DNA of 64,000 nt from Micrasema longulum (lineage: Eukaryota; Arthropoda; Insecta; Trichoptera; Brachycentridae): positions 1-64,000 of the forward strand of contig JAGVSM010003685.1 of the NCBI GenBank assembly GCA_022494885.1. The letters are read 5' to 3'. Position 1 is the first letter of the stretch. Each line of letters begins with the position of its first letter. The notes under the pieces are model-generated. The model saw only the letters and a program-made list of their open reading frames with translations, was not told the DNA's origin and made no database searches. Below are positions 41,342 to 52,582 of this stretch, piece after piece. The translations under genes were made by a program, and so were the position numbers.

Positions 41342-42381
41342 GTAGCTCAATCACGATTAACTATCGACGTGCTAAAAACATGCTAAGCATTTGAGCGATC
41401 GCAATGAACAATAATGAACATAATATTTTTAATTGAATCGGCATTCACTTCGTAACACTTCATTATAAATTATTATGAAAATAAAACTTTGTTATCAGTG
41501 TTACACAATTTTATTCTTTTACAAGAACACAACTATAGTTTCGGGAGAGCACTCCTCCCATCGACAAGTGATATAAAACTAATATAATAAACACAGAATA
41601 TTGTTCACAATGTCATCGAATCTAAACAAAAATAAACAGATTAATCAGTGAAACTTAGAGCAGGGGGTTTTATTCTTATCTAAGGTGTTGGCATATGAAT
41701 GGATGGTTATCTTAAGTACAGATATGAAAACATGGACAAAACATTAAGTCAAATGTTTTTCTTTTTAACATATAAGTCGATGGGAGGAGTGCTCTCCCGA
41801 AACTATAGTTGTGTTCTTGTAAAAGAATAAAATTGTGTAACACTGATAACAAAGTTTTATTTTCATAATAAATTAATAATGAACATGCTTAAGTTATCGC
41901 AGTCATAAGTCAACGCGTGTGTAATCTCTAAGTCAACGCTCGTGTCGGTTTGTTTTTTGTTTTCCTCGTAAATAAATACAGTTCACTGGCGAAAATCGGC
42001 GTTTACGATAAAAAATTATATAATATATTGCAATTGCAGAATAGTAAGGAGTATCTAATACAAAAAAGTGAAAATTAAATTACAATTACTATGGCGACTG
42101 CTTCTCTTGACATTTGGCTTGCTAACCGCCGAGCGCCGGATAAATGCAATAAATAGCATGATAAATAATGAATAAATAAATAAAAATTGCAGTTTTGGAA
42201 TATTTTCTAAATTAACACCGGTGAAATTCAAATATGTGATTGCGCAGCAGGATTATACGTCGCGAAACGTAAATAATTTGACATTTAATATTAGGTGTTC
42301 ACGGATGTTGCATTGTGATCGCGAATACGATAAACAACCGTGGTGTGAAGTTGTTATCACGTCAATAGTTATTTGTGTTAC
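41342..42381. mobile_element. MITE family B, copy 3 (interrupted)
   Basis: GTAGCTCAATCACGATTAAC at the left and GTCAATAGTTATTTGTGTTAC at the right are its ends. The orientation is opposite to copies 1 and 2. The sequence is contiguous with them once 41422-41886 is removed. The 90-codon frame at 42221 is within it. Confidence 0.85.
41422..41874. mobile_element. Nested palindromic element with 12-bp target duplication
   Basis: AATAATGAACAT at 41410-41421 and 41875-41886 flanks a 453-bp insertion in family B copy 3. It has a ~49-bp single-sided head (AATATTTTTAATTGAATCGG...), then arms of ~100 bp at 41471-41570 and 41774-41870 that are nearly perfect complements (GGGAGAGCACTCCTCCCATC and inverse), then no matching tail. 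No coding. Confidence 0.8.
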
Positions 42382-42759
42382 TAGGGGTGAGAAATACCCA
42401 TACCTTATTTTATATTATATAGTCTTTGTACTATGGACGATTCGCCACTGTCATACTTTTTCTTTCGTGATTTCCCTATTCTTGATAAATTGATAATGTA
42501 CCTAGAATACTATTTTATTTATTTATTTTCCATAGATAATCTTTATGCGAATCTTAATCACTTACTCAAGAATATAATGAGTTAGATGACTAACATAGAA
42601 GCGCCATACAAATGTAGCATTTTGGAAAGTTTTATCAATTACGTTCTGTGACTTTTCATATTAAATTAATGCGTATAAAATGACCTTTACTTATTTTTAA
42701 TTTTAAGCAAAGAACAAACTACATTGCACACCCGTCGAGTCTTCTTCTAATGGTGCCAC
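42382..42759. other. No gene seen
   Basis: AT-rich sequence without recognised repeats. Confidence 0.3.
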
Positions 42760-43080
42760 TAGAGATTGGCTATCATCGTGGAAAATTTTATTTTATCCGC
42801 TGCCGCCCTAAATAAGGACTTGAAGCTTGTGGTATCACAATCGTATTTTTTAAGCCTGGAAACAGATGGAATAGGGTGGGATTAAATTTCATGTGTAAGT
42901 AGCAAATTCACAAGTAATATAATTTGAGAATTCGATTATTTTACTCGTACCTTACCATCTGTCATATTGTTAAATAAAACAAAGCGGACATTTTGTAAGT
43001 ATTGCCAGGGTAGTCGAATTTTTTACCCAGCTTTCTATTAAGAAGCCATAGTGTAATATTAAACTGTATTATCTTTACTT
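42760..43080 (+). repeat. Diverged copy of the THAP-like exon region
   Basis: ATTAAATTTCATGTGTAAGT at 42882 matches the exon end and splice donor at 28655, and the following 170 bases align with 28667-28870. The upstream 'exon' part is too decayed to translate. This duplication argues that the THAP-like sequence belongs to a mobile element. Confidence 0.5.
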
Positions 43081-43175
43081 AATTTTTTTACGTTTGCCTT
43101 ATAAAAGTACTTATTTTTTTTATAGTCCAGACAGTTAAATACTTTTTGCGGTAAAACGTAACACAACACACAAAA

Positions 43176-43602
43176 TGAACGTAGTTATGCAGAAAGCAGC
43201 CAGCCATAGAAAGGTGAAACTGAGATATTAGCACCTTTGTGAAAAGAGTGAAAAAACAAATTTCCACAACAGTTGGAATGTTTTTGACTTTGATAAATGA
43301 TAAAAAAGGAATTAGTTAGTTTTTTTTTACATTACAAACAAAAATTTAATTATGTATTTGACCAGTTTTAATGATTTTTAAATTCGTTAAAATTTTCTAG
43401 TGCTGTGGGTGTTTTCTGCCAATTGAGAAATACCGTTTTTGTGATTGATACCATTTTCAGAAGGTGATTAACACAACTTTTTGTATAAAAGCAGTCTGGC
43501 TGTTTTTAGCGGAACATAGAATTGACCTTACCGCACCCGATAACATAAATATCTATTTTTTTCACAATTGTGGACTGGCTGCTTTCTGCATAACTACGTT
43601 CA
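43176..43602. mobile_element. Inverted-repeat element family T, copy 2
   Basis: TGAACGTAGTTATGCAGAAA at the left and TTTCTGCATAACTACGTTCA at the right are exact complements, extended by AGCAGCCAG/CTGGCTGCT. This is the best-preserved copy (427 bp). The interior contains GTGCTGTGGGTGTTTTCTGC and ACCTTACCGCACCCGATAAC, both shared with copy 3. No transposase; superfamily not determined. Confidence 0.85.
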
Positions 43603-43714
43603 AATCATCTTATATTTGTGTTATGATTTTATATTGTTCGCGGTTTGGCAACATTAGGCAACCACTTTACGCATGCGCGCAGATGGTATGTCGTGCAGGG
43701 GATGGAAGTATTGT

Positions 43715-44315
43715 ATTTTCTTAATTACTCCGTGTGTGACGTCGTGACGTGTGGCTGATTGGTGAATTGACTTACTGTAAACCGCAAATCTATCACATCG
43801 TTGGTTGATTCGGTGGAGTAGTTAATTTTTATTCAAATCTTTTTTTGTTATTTTCTTCATGCATTTTCAAGAGACTTCTCCGAACAATTAAAAGCTCTAA
43901 ATTTTACCGAGCCTAAAAATACAATTTTTATTACAATATTTGAGTTTTTCCAAATGTTCGTAGACAAAAGACTGGATTTCACCCCCTTGGGAGTCATTAA
44001 GATTAACAAATAACAACAGGGATGGAGAATACCTTGAATAAGGGAATATGGAAGTCTAGGCATTATAACCTGTCATTAGCTGGTTTAAAAATCAACAAAT
44101 GGAAGAATTGAAGAAATATGGAGGTTCAAACATAGGCGAAAAAGTGAATGTTACACAGTGTGTTAAGTGGCAACTTAAACTAGCCAGTGACAGGTCATAA
44201 GCCCTGTAAATGCCTAGACTTCCATATTCTCTTATTTAAGGTATTCTCCATCCCTGTTGTTATTTGTTACAATTTTTATATTTCATTTCCCGTCGCACTA
44301 AACTTCCTTGTTATT
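43715..44315. mobile_element. MITE family A, copy 6 (interrupted)
   Basis: ATTACTCCGTGTGTGACGTC to ATTTTACCGAGCCTAAAAAT, then after the nested element CATTTCCCGTCGCACTAAAC and TTCCTTG. Matches the family consensus on both sides of the insertion. Confidence 0.75.
43932..44268. mobile_element. Foldback family D copy with 11-bp target duplication
   Basis: ACAATTTTTAT at 43921-43931 and 44269-44279 flanks it within MITE family A copy 6. It consists of a ~70-bp head (TACAATATTTGAGTTTTTCC to GGAGTCATTAAG), then arms starting AACAAATAACAACAGGGATG whose complement closes the element. This gives the clearest boundaries for the family. Confidence 0.85.
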
Positions 44316-44772
44316 AAGATTTATTTTTTACATTTTTATTACAAATAACAAATATAAATAAAAAAAGAACAAATCAAGTTAAACTTGCTAAAAAAGAGTT
44401 GGGCTCTTTAATTTATGATATTCATATTTAAAATATTTCGCATATTTTAAAAAGCAAAAGCAACATTGTTTATACTGTTTGAAGGTTAAATATTTATTAT
44501 GTGTTATTATGCTTTTTTTATTTGATTAAAAAACTTGTCGATATTAACGCGGAGCTCTGAGAATCAAACCTGACAAAAAACTTCATTCAATATTCGTTAA
44601 ATACATAAATAAAATATCAAAGTCCATGAAGAGGCTATTACTATTTTAACATATTAGGATTATTTCAAACAATTTGAGACTGGCGCTCAGTCAAAGATGT
44701 TTATCACGTCGATTGATAGTTCTTAAACAACACCTATCCATTATATTTTTTTATCTCGTATATTTTTATTAG

Positions 44773-45745
44773 GCTCAACTTCTGAGGTGCGCGACCTGGG
44801 TATCGTTTTTGATCAAAAATTAACCTTTATTAGGCACATAAATAATATTACTAGTAAATCTCTAAAAATGTTAGGCTTCATGTTACGCGTGACTAAGGAA
44901 TTCAAAAACAGGCACTTTGAAGTTGATGTATACTTCATTAGTGAGAAGCCAGTTAGAGTATAACTCACAATATGGACTCCTTACTACAACTTTCACCAAA
45001 ATTCCCTTGAAAGAGTCTAAAAAAAATTCTTACGTTATTTAAATTTTAAATTTAAAGATTTTTTACTAAAAACATTGAATTCGTTAAAACTTAACGATAG
45101 AATAAAAATTATAGACCTCTTAAATTTACTCAAAATTGTAAATTCAAAATGGGATTGCCCTGAACTATTATCTCTCATCAACTTCAGGGTGCCTGGAAGA
45201 ATGACTAGACAGGTGCCACCGTTTTGTAGCAACAATTCACGGACAGTGTATACTTGTAATGCCGTATTAAACAGACTTCATTAACTCGGCAATAGTTATT
45301 CCCACGTATCTGATATATTTAGTGTAGGGTATTGTTCCTATGGAACAAACCTTTTGAACTTTTTCAAAGATGGTGAATGGTAATTATATTTATTTATTCA
45401 TGCATTTTATAATATATACAGTTTTTGTTCACTTTGCCCAGCTGTATGAAACAGTACTTATAATTTTCTTGTTATATTACTAAATATTGATTTATTATTT
45501 AATGTAGTTTTTTACATTTATTCTTGAATTATTTAAACTTTCTACTGAATATGCTGTATAATTTTAAGGTTAAATTTTTAATACAAATCCTGTATAATTT
45601 TTAGGCTTAATTTTTATTATAAATCTTGGGTATAAGGAAATTTATGTATTGAAAAAAAAAGATGATAAGCCAAATGTGTTAGTATTATATTTTTTTTAAC
45701 GGCAGATTTACAGTTAATGTTAATAAAATAAAAATAAAATACCTA
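44773..45745 (+). mobile_element. Jockey-like LINE, 5'-truncated, with full 3' end
   Basis: The plus strand reads GSTSEVRDLGIVFDQKLTF and INNITSKSLKMLGFMLRV (RT thumb), passes a frameshift, then reads NSLKLNDRIKIIDLLNLLK, VPGRMTRQVPPFCSNNSRT and SVGYCSYGTNLLNFFKDGEW-like sequence to a stop. The 3' untranslated region ends AATAAAATAAAAATAAAAT near 45745. It is the uninterrupted partner of the minus-strand copy at 27080-28385. Confidence 0.8.
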
Positions 45746-45805
45746 CCGAAAAGTGCGGCAATTGTTGAGCAATGTGAAGTATGAATTTATCTTCAATTTC
45801 ATCTA

Positions 45806-46303
45806 TAAACAATATTTTGAGTTTGTCCAAATTTTTGTAGACAAGAACTAGATTCAACTCCCTGGGGAGCTGTTTATATTAACATATTACAACAGAGATG
45901 AAGTTTAAGTAATATTGAAGTCTAGGCATCTACAGGGCTTATGACCTGTCAATGGCTGGTTTAAGTTACCACTTTACACACTGTGTAACATTCACCATTC
46001 TGCCTATATTTGAACATCTTTATTCCTTCAATTCTTTCATCTGTTGATGTTTGTGAAGTTAAAGATAAGATAGATGAATCTCACTCGCATAAATAAAGGT
46101 TTTAGCTCTTTAACTTCACAAACGTCAACAGATGAAATAATTAAAGGAATATAGATGTTCAAATATGGTCAGAATGACGAATGTTACACAGTGTGTAAAG
46201 TGGCCACTTAAACCAGCCATTGACAGGTCATAAGCCCTGTAGATGCCTAGACTTCTATATTACCTTCTCTTAAATGTTCTTCATCTCTGTTGTAATATGT
46301 TAA
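45806..46303. mobile_element. Foldback family D, most complete copy
   Basis: The head CAATATTTTGAGTTTGTCCA to GGGAGCTGTTTATATT (45806-45882) precedes the arms 45883-46072 and 46085-46303, which can pair over nearly their whole length (AAGTCTAGGCATCTACAGGG with CCCTGTAGATGCCTAGACTT; CAGTGTGTAAAGTGGCCACT with its complement). The loop is only ~10 bases. Confidence 0.85.
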
Positions 46304-46744
46304 ACTAATTTTCCGTTTTTGGTGGAGATTTCTAAGTTTGCTCTTAATACCCTCATATAACTAACCCTAGTATTAATACTAATATTATTTAAATAATATA
46401 CTTTTTTACTTGTCGAGTTGAAGAAAATCACACACGCCCGTGTACCACAATGACGAGATGATCGAACTACGCTAAATATCAATGCAGTGCCTTTTGGAAC
46501 TTAATTTATAAGTGCATAAACAGTAAAAATAGCAATTTGATGAACGAATAAAAGAAAATCAACAAAAAAAATTGTTCTTTTGTTCATAAATCACTTTTAC
46601 CAAAATAAACAATCGTCTGGAATTGAATGCATGAAGGTTACATTTTATAAACGCCCGCGTGACGTCACCACATTTTTACGAAGATTCCACAGTGTGCTGG
46701 TTAGTGGCCATATTTTGAGAAATATTAACACGTTTATGGTACCA

Positions 46745-46766
46745 GGGCCTCGATTATGATGGGAAG
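46745..46766 (+). repeat. MITE family C end fragment
   Basis: AGGGCCTCGATTATGATGGG matches the family C terminus seen at 31088 and 3135-3161. Confidence 0.5.
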
Positions 46767-46785
46767 ATAAAATGTATTTATTTAT

Positions 46786-47054
46786 TTTTTATTAATATCC
46801 CTACAGAGATGAGGTAGAATTTTTTCAAATTCAGGATTATGGATATTCGAGCGTTTACAGGGCTTATGACCTGTCATTGGCTGGGTTAAGTGGCCACTTT
46901 ATGTACTACAACATTCCCATTCCGCTTATTAGCGAATATCGACACAGGTAACATTTTTGATTTTTGTATATATGTTATTAAATGAGAAACTAGAGCTGGA
47001 GCGCCATCGAATTTGAAAAAAATTCTACCTCATCTCTGTAGGGATATTAATAAA
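46786..47054. mobile_element. Family D relative with 47-bp terminal inverted repeats
   Basis: TATTAATATCCCTACAGAGA to TTCAAATTC at the left is repeated as its complement at the right (GAATTTG to TCTCTGTAGGGATATTAATA) with one indel. The interior includes CAGGGCTTATGACCTGTCAT and TTAAGTGGCCACTTTA from family D. So this ~270-bp element is a family D variant with defined symmetrical ends. Confidence 0.8.
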
Positions 47055-47189
47055 AATATATACCTACTCCCCCTTGGGAGAAATCCAGATTTGTGTATGT
47101 ACAAAATACACGTACCAAAAATAATGTTGTGTAATAAATTTATTTTGTATATTAAAAATATTGTATCACATTATGTATAATATGTTTTT

Positions 47190-47840
47190 GTGACATTACT
47201 TTGGGTACCTGGACACTCACACATCGACTGTAACCTGTAACTAGGCAGCTGATGAATTGGTAACGTTGAGAGCTGAGACAGTCCCAGTAGGCCCTGAACC
47301 CCACTGTGGGTTGCCTAAATGTGTTCTTCGTAATGAGGTTAGGTCAGGGTCCAGGAAGCAGAGTGAAATGCTCTGGCAAAAAGTACCTGGTCAGCGCCAT
47401 CGAAGGAACTGATAAAAGGGTACTCGTAAAGTGTTGCTTTTGACCTAACAAAGTTCAGCCGAAAGCAACTGATGGTTATCACTAGAGACCGCCTAGGGCA
47501 CTGCAGATTGAACAAACACCTTGCTAGAATGAACCTTTCTGAAACTTTTAGATGTAGGTTCTGCAGTGCAGATGAGGAAACACCTGTTTACATTACATGT
47601 GAATGTGATGCTTTACATCTTAAAAGGAGCCTTATCATCGAGGGACCACTTGTTAAACCCGAGGATGTTAAAGAACTCGCCTCTTTATCTCTCTCGAGGG
47701 AGATTTAGCAAAATGAAAACTCGCCTTCCACACAGTACCCAGACTCTTTATAGACCTGGGATTGGAGGGCGAGAACTATTCACGGGGACCCGTCACAAAA
47801 TATATTCACAGGTCGCAGTGACGTCAGGAGCTTGCATAGC
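47190..47840 (+). pseudogene. LINE RNase H and C-terminal domain remnant
   Basis: WVPGHSHIDCN near 47199-47232 and, in another frame, ADELVTLRAETVPVGPEPHC are the end of an RNase H domain (the WvPGH...GNe.ADelA motif). Open frame 47472-47708 then reads LGHCRLNKHLARMNLSETF and CRFCSADEETPVYITCECDA, a zinc-knuckle-like C terminus of jockey/R1-group elements. Several frameshifts and stops separate the parts. The copy at 3421-3650 is related to the last part. Confidence 0.75.
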
Positions 47841-48499
47841 ACTGACCCCCACCACTAAGAATAGGAATAATATGTTTTCATTTGAAATAAAAAATATATA
47901 TATGAGCGTGTTTGTGAATGAGTGCGTTAGTTTAAAATACTGTGAATGACAGTGTTAGTGTATGAATCTTATGATTGTATTGGGTCCTATGTGTAGTAAA
48001 TATTGCGTGGACTTATTGAATATCGACGAGTTGCTAGAAATAAGTAACATTCCAAGGAAACCACCCGGCTTTTGTTAACAATCTAAAATGATTTTACAGT
48101 AGTTATTTTTAAGTTTTTGGGAAGTTCAAAATGTAAATATACGAAAGGATCTTTTGCCCGAGGTTGTTTGGTGAAAAAAGTTAGCTATTAATTTATACGC
48201 ATAACTTTACTCAAATAAGTTAGAATTCTCATTGTATCTCCCTCAATGAACATGTTTTGCTTCTTGATATTTTAGTATTTATTTAGTCGATTTTCCTCAA
48301 TACGTTCGGCTATCTGCCTTGAATGGTTATTTCGAAAGAAGATGGAGTACTCACGGAATGATTTTAACGAGTAACTTTGACTGAGATTTATCAAATGCGC
48401 AGTAACATTGTTACTATAAAGTAAAAGTCAAGTCATATGTTTCATACAAAATTGTATGACGGAAAAACTCTATAGAAACTAAATGTTATTAAATATTTG
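47841..48499. other. No gene seen
   Basis: AT-rich sequence with no repeat recognised. Confidence 0.3.
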
Positions 48500-48590
48500 T
48501 GTATAACCACTTACCGACTTTTCTGTGTCTACCGGTTTCGAGACGTACTCGTCTCTTCGTCAGGATACCAATTAAAAGCTATACAATATG
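48500..48590 (-). mobile_element. Isolated end of family H
   Basis: AAATATTTGTGTATAACCAC, TTACCGACTTTTCTGTGTCT and CGGTTTCGAGACGTACTCGT match 24950-25030. The sequence diverges after about 48580, so only the terminal ~80 bases are shared. Confidence 0.65.
48525..48568 (-). ncRNA. Hammerhead-ribozyme-like motif, lone family H copy
   Basis: Minus strand: GTATC, CTGACGA, A, GAGACG-AGTA-CGTCTC, GAAA, CCGGTA, GACAC. Core strands and stem II are intact. Stem I has one A/C mismatch. The loop differs by one base from the left-end copy at 24983 while the paired bases are kept. Confidence 0.45.
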
Positions 48591-49320
48591 TTGAAAAATT
48601 ATTTCGCTACCTACTCGATTTAAGCACTTTATAAATCGTCAAGAATTCAAAGTTTACATGATGATAAAAAAAATGTCTAGTGTTACTGAATTATGATTTC
48701 CTTTGGAGTACACGTGAACTACCTTTCTGCTTCATAGTTTTATTTTTATAATGTGATAAAATAATATGTTGCCATATCACAATCTCGGCATCTATCTTAA
48801 TCTGAGCTATAATCTTCCTTTTATATTTATTAATTAGTCAACAAGATTTGCGTTGAATAATGTCACAATTCACATGTAGTCTTGTTTTTATTTAGTTCAA
48901 AAATATCCCTGGGTAACGAAGGTCTGATTACACAATTCCCAAAACACTTAAAAATAAACTTTTACATTAATCTATCTTCAGAAAGTAATAATTAACACTA
49001 TTTGCAAATTGTATTGTAAACATGCCTTTGACCCTTTATATTTCCAGGAGCAGGTCATAATTTTCGTGAGATGTTTTAGATTTATTAGAATACAAATACC
49101 AGATCACCAATTTAATGAATTACAAATAAGTTATATACTAATCCTTGGTCTTTACTAACCACCCCTATGACGAGCCACTGTCATTTATCTAGGTATCCTT
49201 TAATAGGTCATTGTTTTACTAATAACCAGGTATCATACTAATCGTCGATATTTTCTTGTAAGTAAAAGATGGCGGTAAAAGTATAGAATTGTCTTTTCGT
49301 TTTTCGCATTTTTGATGAAT
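48591..49320. other. No gene seen
   Basis: AT-rich sequence without a recognised gene or repeat. Confidence 0.3.
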
Positions 49321-50183
49321 TGAACGTAGTTAGGCAAAAAGCAGTCAGACAAAGAAAAATGAATCTGAAGTAATACTTTTGTGAAAAGAGTGAGTTATCA
49401 AATCTACACAACAGTTGGACTCTTTTTAACTTTGGCTGATAAATAATGCACAATATTTTTTTTAATGATACCAAAAATAATTTCTTTATTTTTTGACCAG
49501 TTATAATGATTTTTAAAGTCTGGCTGACCACACAACCTAAGGTGTGCATTTTTCAGAAAACAGCCAGCCCTAGTAAAACTCTGATGCATAGTGTATCATT
49601 ATGTATTGAACATTATTTTATATTTATATTAAGGTACTGAATTGTAACGAATAACTAAATTCATTTGTTATTATAACTATAAAAATAATTTTCATACTTG
49701 TTAAAGGAATTTCGATGTTTTTTTTAAGTCTGGCTGACCACACAACCTAAAATATATATTTTGCAGAAAACAGCAGATCTAATATTTAAAGATACCTTAT
49801 TTAAACTTTGAATGTATGAGGTGAAATTCTGTAAAAAAAAATACATGCATAACATGGTATTTTTAAATTATTGGATTTATAAAATTAAAGTATTTTTACC
49901 CACTTTAATTTATTCAAGAGAACTAGATTTCTGGAGGTATTAATATTCCTGTACCGTAAAATTCCTGTAAATTTTTTCTAGTGCTGTGAGTGTTTTCTGC
50001 AAACTGAGAAATGCCGTTTTTGTGATGAACACTATTTTCAGAATTTGAAAAAGTTTTTTTTTATTGCAATCGGTCTGGCTATTTTTAGTGGTACATACAA
50101 TTGACCTTACTGCACCCGATAACATCAAAATCTTTTTTTTTTTCAAAATTGTGGACTTGCTACTGTTTGCATAACTACGTTCA
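49321..50183. mobile_element. Inverted-repeat element family T, copy 3
   Basis: TGAACGTAGTTAGGCAAAAA at the left and TTTGCATAACTACGTTCA at the right match copy 2. It is about twice as long, and TCTGGCTGACCACACAACCT occurs twice (49518 and 49729), so an internal duplication or secondary insertion is likely. Frames at 49238, 49404 and 49940 are inside or across it. Confidence 0.75.
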
Positions 50184-50501
50184 GTTGATGCTAATATACA
50201 TTTTTTTCTGTCTGTAATGCTAATTCTCCGCTATCTTTTCTGAATTCTAAAATAATAATTTCAAATCACTTCCTATCCGTTTGCCTTTGTTCTTTTACAG
50301 ATTCCAGAGGTCTGTGTTTTATATGCTTTTACATTCGCTTCAATGAAGGTTCTTCCCGCGAGAAAAAGCCCCTCTTCGGCTTCTTAGAATCATTCGTATG
50401 TAATCTAGCAATCTAGTCGCAAGTTTTATACTCAAGTAAAATTTATTCACTAAATCATCCTATTATCGACTATCATTCATTAATATCGTTTATTCTGTGT
50501 A

Positions 50502-51339
50502 CAGGTAAACATCGTTTTACGCTGGAGTTCCTTTCCAAGAGACACCGGCGTAAAAAAATCGGCGTATATCGGGATTATATAAGGTTAGGTTCCGTGTCAA
50601 AATTCTAAGAACAATCTAACAAATTTATTTAATACATATCCTATATATCTAAATCTAAATCATTTTAATAAATTCTTAGCATGTGGTGGAAACGTAATAT
50701 GAAAAAGTACATTATTTTTCTTAAATTAAAAAGTTAAAATTAAATTTATATCTTTATATAATCACTTTGTAAAGCGCCCTTGAGGTATTATATTACGAAA
50801 ATGGCGCTATATAAGTTATACATAATTATTATTATTATATTATTATTTTTTTCAAAATAATTTTATAAATACAGTTTAAATTGGTTTACAAAGTAAATAA
50901 TAGTCCCTTGATATAAATGTTTTTTTTTTATAATAAAAACTAACTGACCGGTCGGTACTAAATTAAATTCTCACACTTTTAAATAAAAAAATCCAGTTTC
51001 ATTTGCTTTGATTGTTGCTTCTTTTCTTGCAGAATCAAAGCATAAACTTCACATATTTTGATATTCTTTTAATTTTTATAATAATAAAATAAAAAATATA
51101 ATACCTTTTTATTTTTCTTAAAAACAAAACGAAAACTAACTCGGAAACAGTTTCACACACGCAATTGGCTGCTCGCGTACTCGGTAGTAGAATAAAACAA
51201 CGTGTAAATGTGTGTGCTGTTAGAATCACGGCGCCTACTGTCGTCTGGAGTCGGCCGAACCGGGGAATCCCACGCCGGCACCGACCGGCGTAATTGTAAA
51301 TCGGCGTAAATTGAACCGGCGTAAACCGACGTTTACCTG
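50502..51339. mobile_element. TA-flanked inverted-repeat element
   Basis: CAGGTAAACATCGTTTTACG and CGTAAACCGACGTTTACCTG are terminal inverted repeats next to TA dinucleotides (50500-50501; 51340-51341), as in Tc1/mariner-like elements. Subterminal GGCGTAAA units recur (TCGGCGTAAATTG; CCGGCGTAAACC). A LINE tail lies inside. The 114-codon minus frame at 51035 overlaps its right arm and is not a gene. Confidence 0.75.
50640..50855 (+). mobile_element. L2/CR1-like LINE 3' end, nested
   Basis: TGTAAAGCGCCCTTGAGGTA, TATTACGAAAATGGCGCTAT and ATAAGTT, followed by ATTATTATTATTATATTATT, is the conserved 3' stem and simple tail also seen on the minus strand at 60985-61060. Only ~200 bases of 3' sequence inserted. 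Confidence 0.75.
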
Positions 51340-51341
51340 TA

Positions 51342-52004
51342 TTATGTTTTAATCTTATGAAAATACGTGTGTATTGCATGTGAATCTGTTCGACAGTCTT
51401 TCAATGAAAGAAAATAGGCCAATCCCGACTGCAAATATACAATTACTATCTAACAAAATTAAAAGAGTGACTATACTAAACTATAATTTTTAGTATGCCT
51501 CATGCGTATGGAGTCCGCAATATCGAAATCATATAAACTCGATAGAATCTATTCAAAAAAGTTCTTAATGTACCTTTTAGTACCATTTCTAACCCAAATT
51601 CAGATTCAAATAACGAGCCACTTCTAACTCTTTTTCATTTTGATTCCTACCACTACATATAAAAAAATATATTTTCATGTTTATAGTCTTTATATCAATG
51701 ATAAACACATTTAACTAAACTAAAAATGAATTTTGAGTAAGTAATAACAATTAATAATAATAATTTTTGCACATATACCTTCTTTTTTTGTTTTTAATTT
51801 ATTGAAAAAAAGGTTAAAAAAATAAGTAGAAAATAACAAAGTATTATTTTGACACAATTAATAATAACGTGTCTACCTCTCTTATATAGTAAAAACTCAT
51901 GTGTAGAGATGGAAATCGTTTTACATTAATTTATATATTATATTTTATTTACATTTCATTTTACTATCTAAACCAAGTTCCTTAAAATTATATGTTTTAA
52001 TGTA
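51342..52004. other. No gene seen
   Basis: AT-rich sequence. It ends near a (CAA)n run that belongs to the next element's tail. Confidence 0.3.
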
Positions 52005-52252
52005 AAAACAACAACAACAACAACAAACGATCACGTCGTTTCCCCGTAAGGGTAGGCAGAGAAAATAGAACGCCACAACGCTCTATCTTTGAAAGATCTC
52101 GCTTCCTCCACATTCATACATCTTCTTATCCATGCGCGCCGATCATTCAGACTTTTGACATGTCCATCTATAAGTTTTTGTTGGATTTGGTCATGCAATG
52201 TCTTTCTCGGTCTTCCTCTATTTCTGCATCCATCAAAAAGCAACATTCGCAT
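52005..52252 (-). mobile_element. LINE C-terminal domain with (TTG)n tail
   Basis: Minus-strand frame reads CRNRGRPRKTLHDQIQQKL, then RAWIRRCMNVEEARSFKDRA and LWRSIFSAYPYGETT and a stop. GRPRKTw.Dqi, eAr.rd..WR and ayP are the fixed points at the C terminus of RTE-like endonuclease/RT proteins. Just beyond the stop lies (GTT)5 on this strand (CAACAACAACAACAA at about 52010-52025), its target-primed simple tail. 5'-truncated. Confidence 0.8.
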
Positions 52253-52349
52253 TGAACGGCCAAATATGTTTACCCGTTCTTTCGCTGTCCATTCGCTCTA
52301 CATGTCCGAAATTACCTAGATTTATTCATCTTATAAAGTAAAATAATGA

Positions 52350-52410
52350 ATTACCTCCTAGTGAGTTCAATCCAGTTTTGTAAATAAATATTTGTATAAA
52401 CTCGAAATAT
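52350..52410 (-). mobile_element. Foldback family D head fragment
   Basis: TACCTCCTAGTGAGTTCAAT to ATAAACTCGAAATATTG is a diverged inverted head. Confidence 0.5.
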
Positions 52411-52582
52411 TGGGAAATAATTAATAAGCAATAGAGTAGTTATTAGAAATTGAATTATTTTCTCAACTCAACACCAAACTTTGGTCCCACGGAGTTAGGA
52501 CTTATGTCTTATAAAATATATAATAAGTTGTGGGTATATAAATAAAAAGTTATAGTAGATACATCGTTTTTTGAGCCAGTAA

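Noticed and set aside
42221..42493. 90-codon plus frame
   Set aside because: Its first half lies inside MITE family B copy 3 and corresponds to non-coding sequence in copies 1 and 2.
51035..51379. 114-codon minus frame at the right end of the TA-flanked element
   Set aside because: It reads through the terminal inverted repeat and subterminal GGCGTAAA units, so it is not a protein gene.
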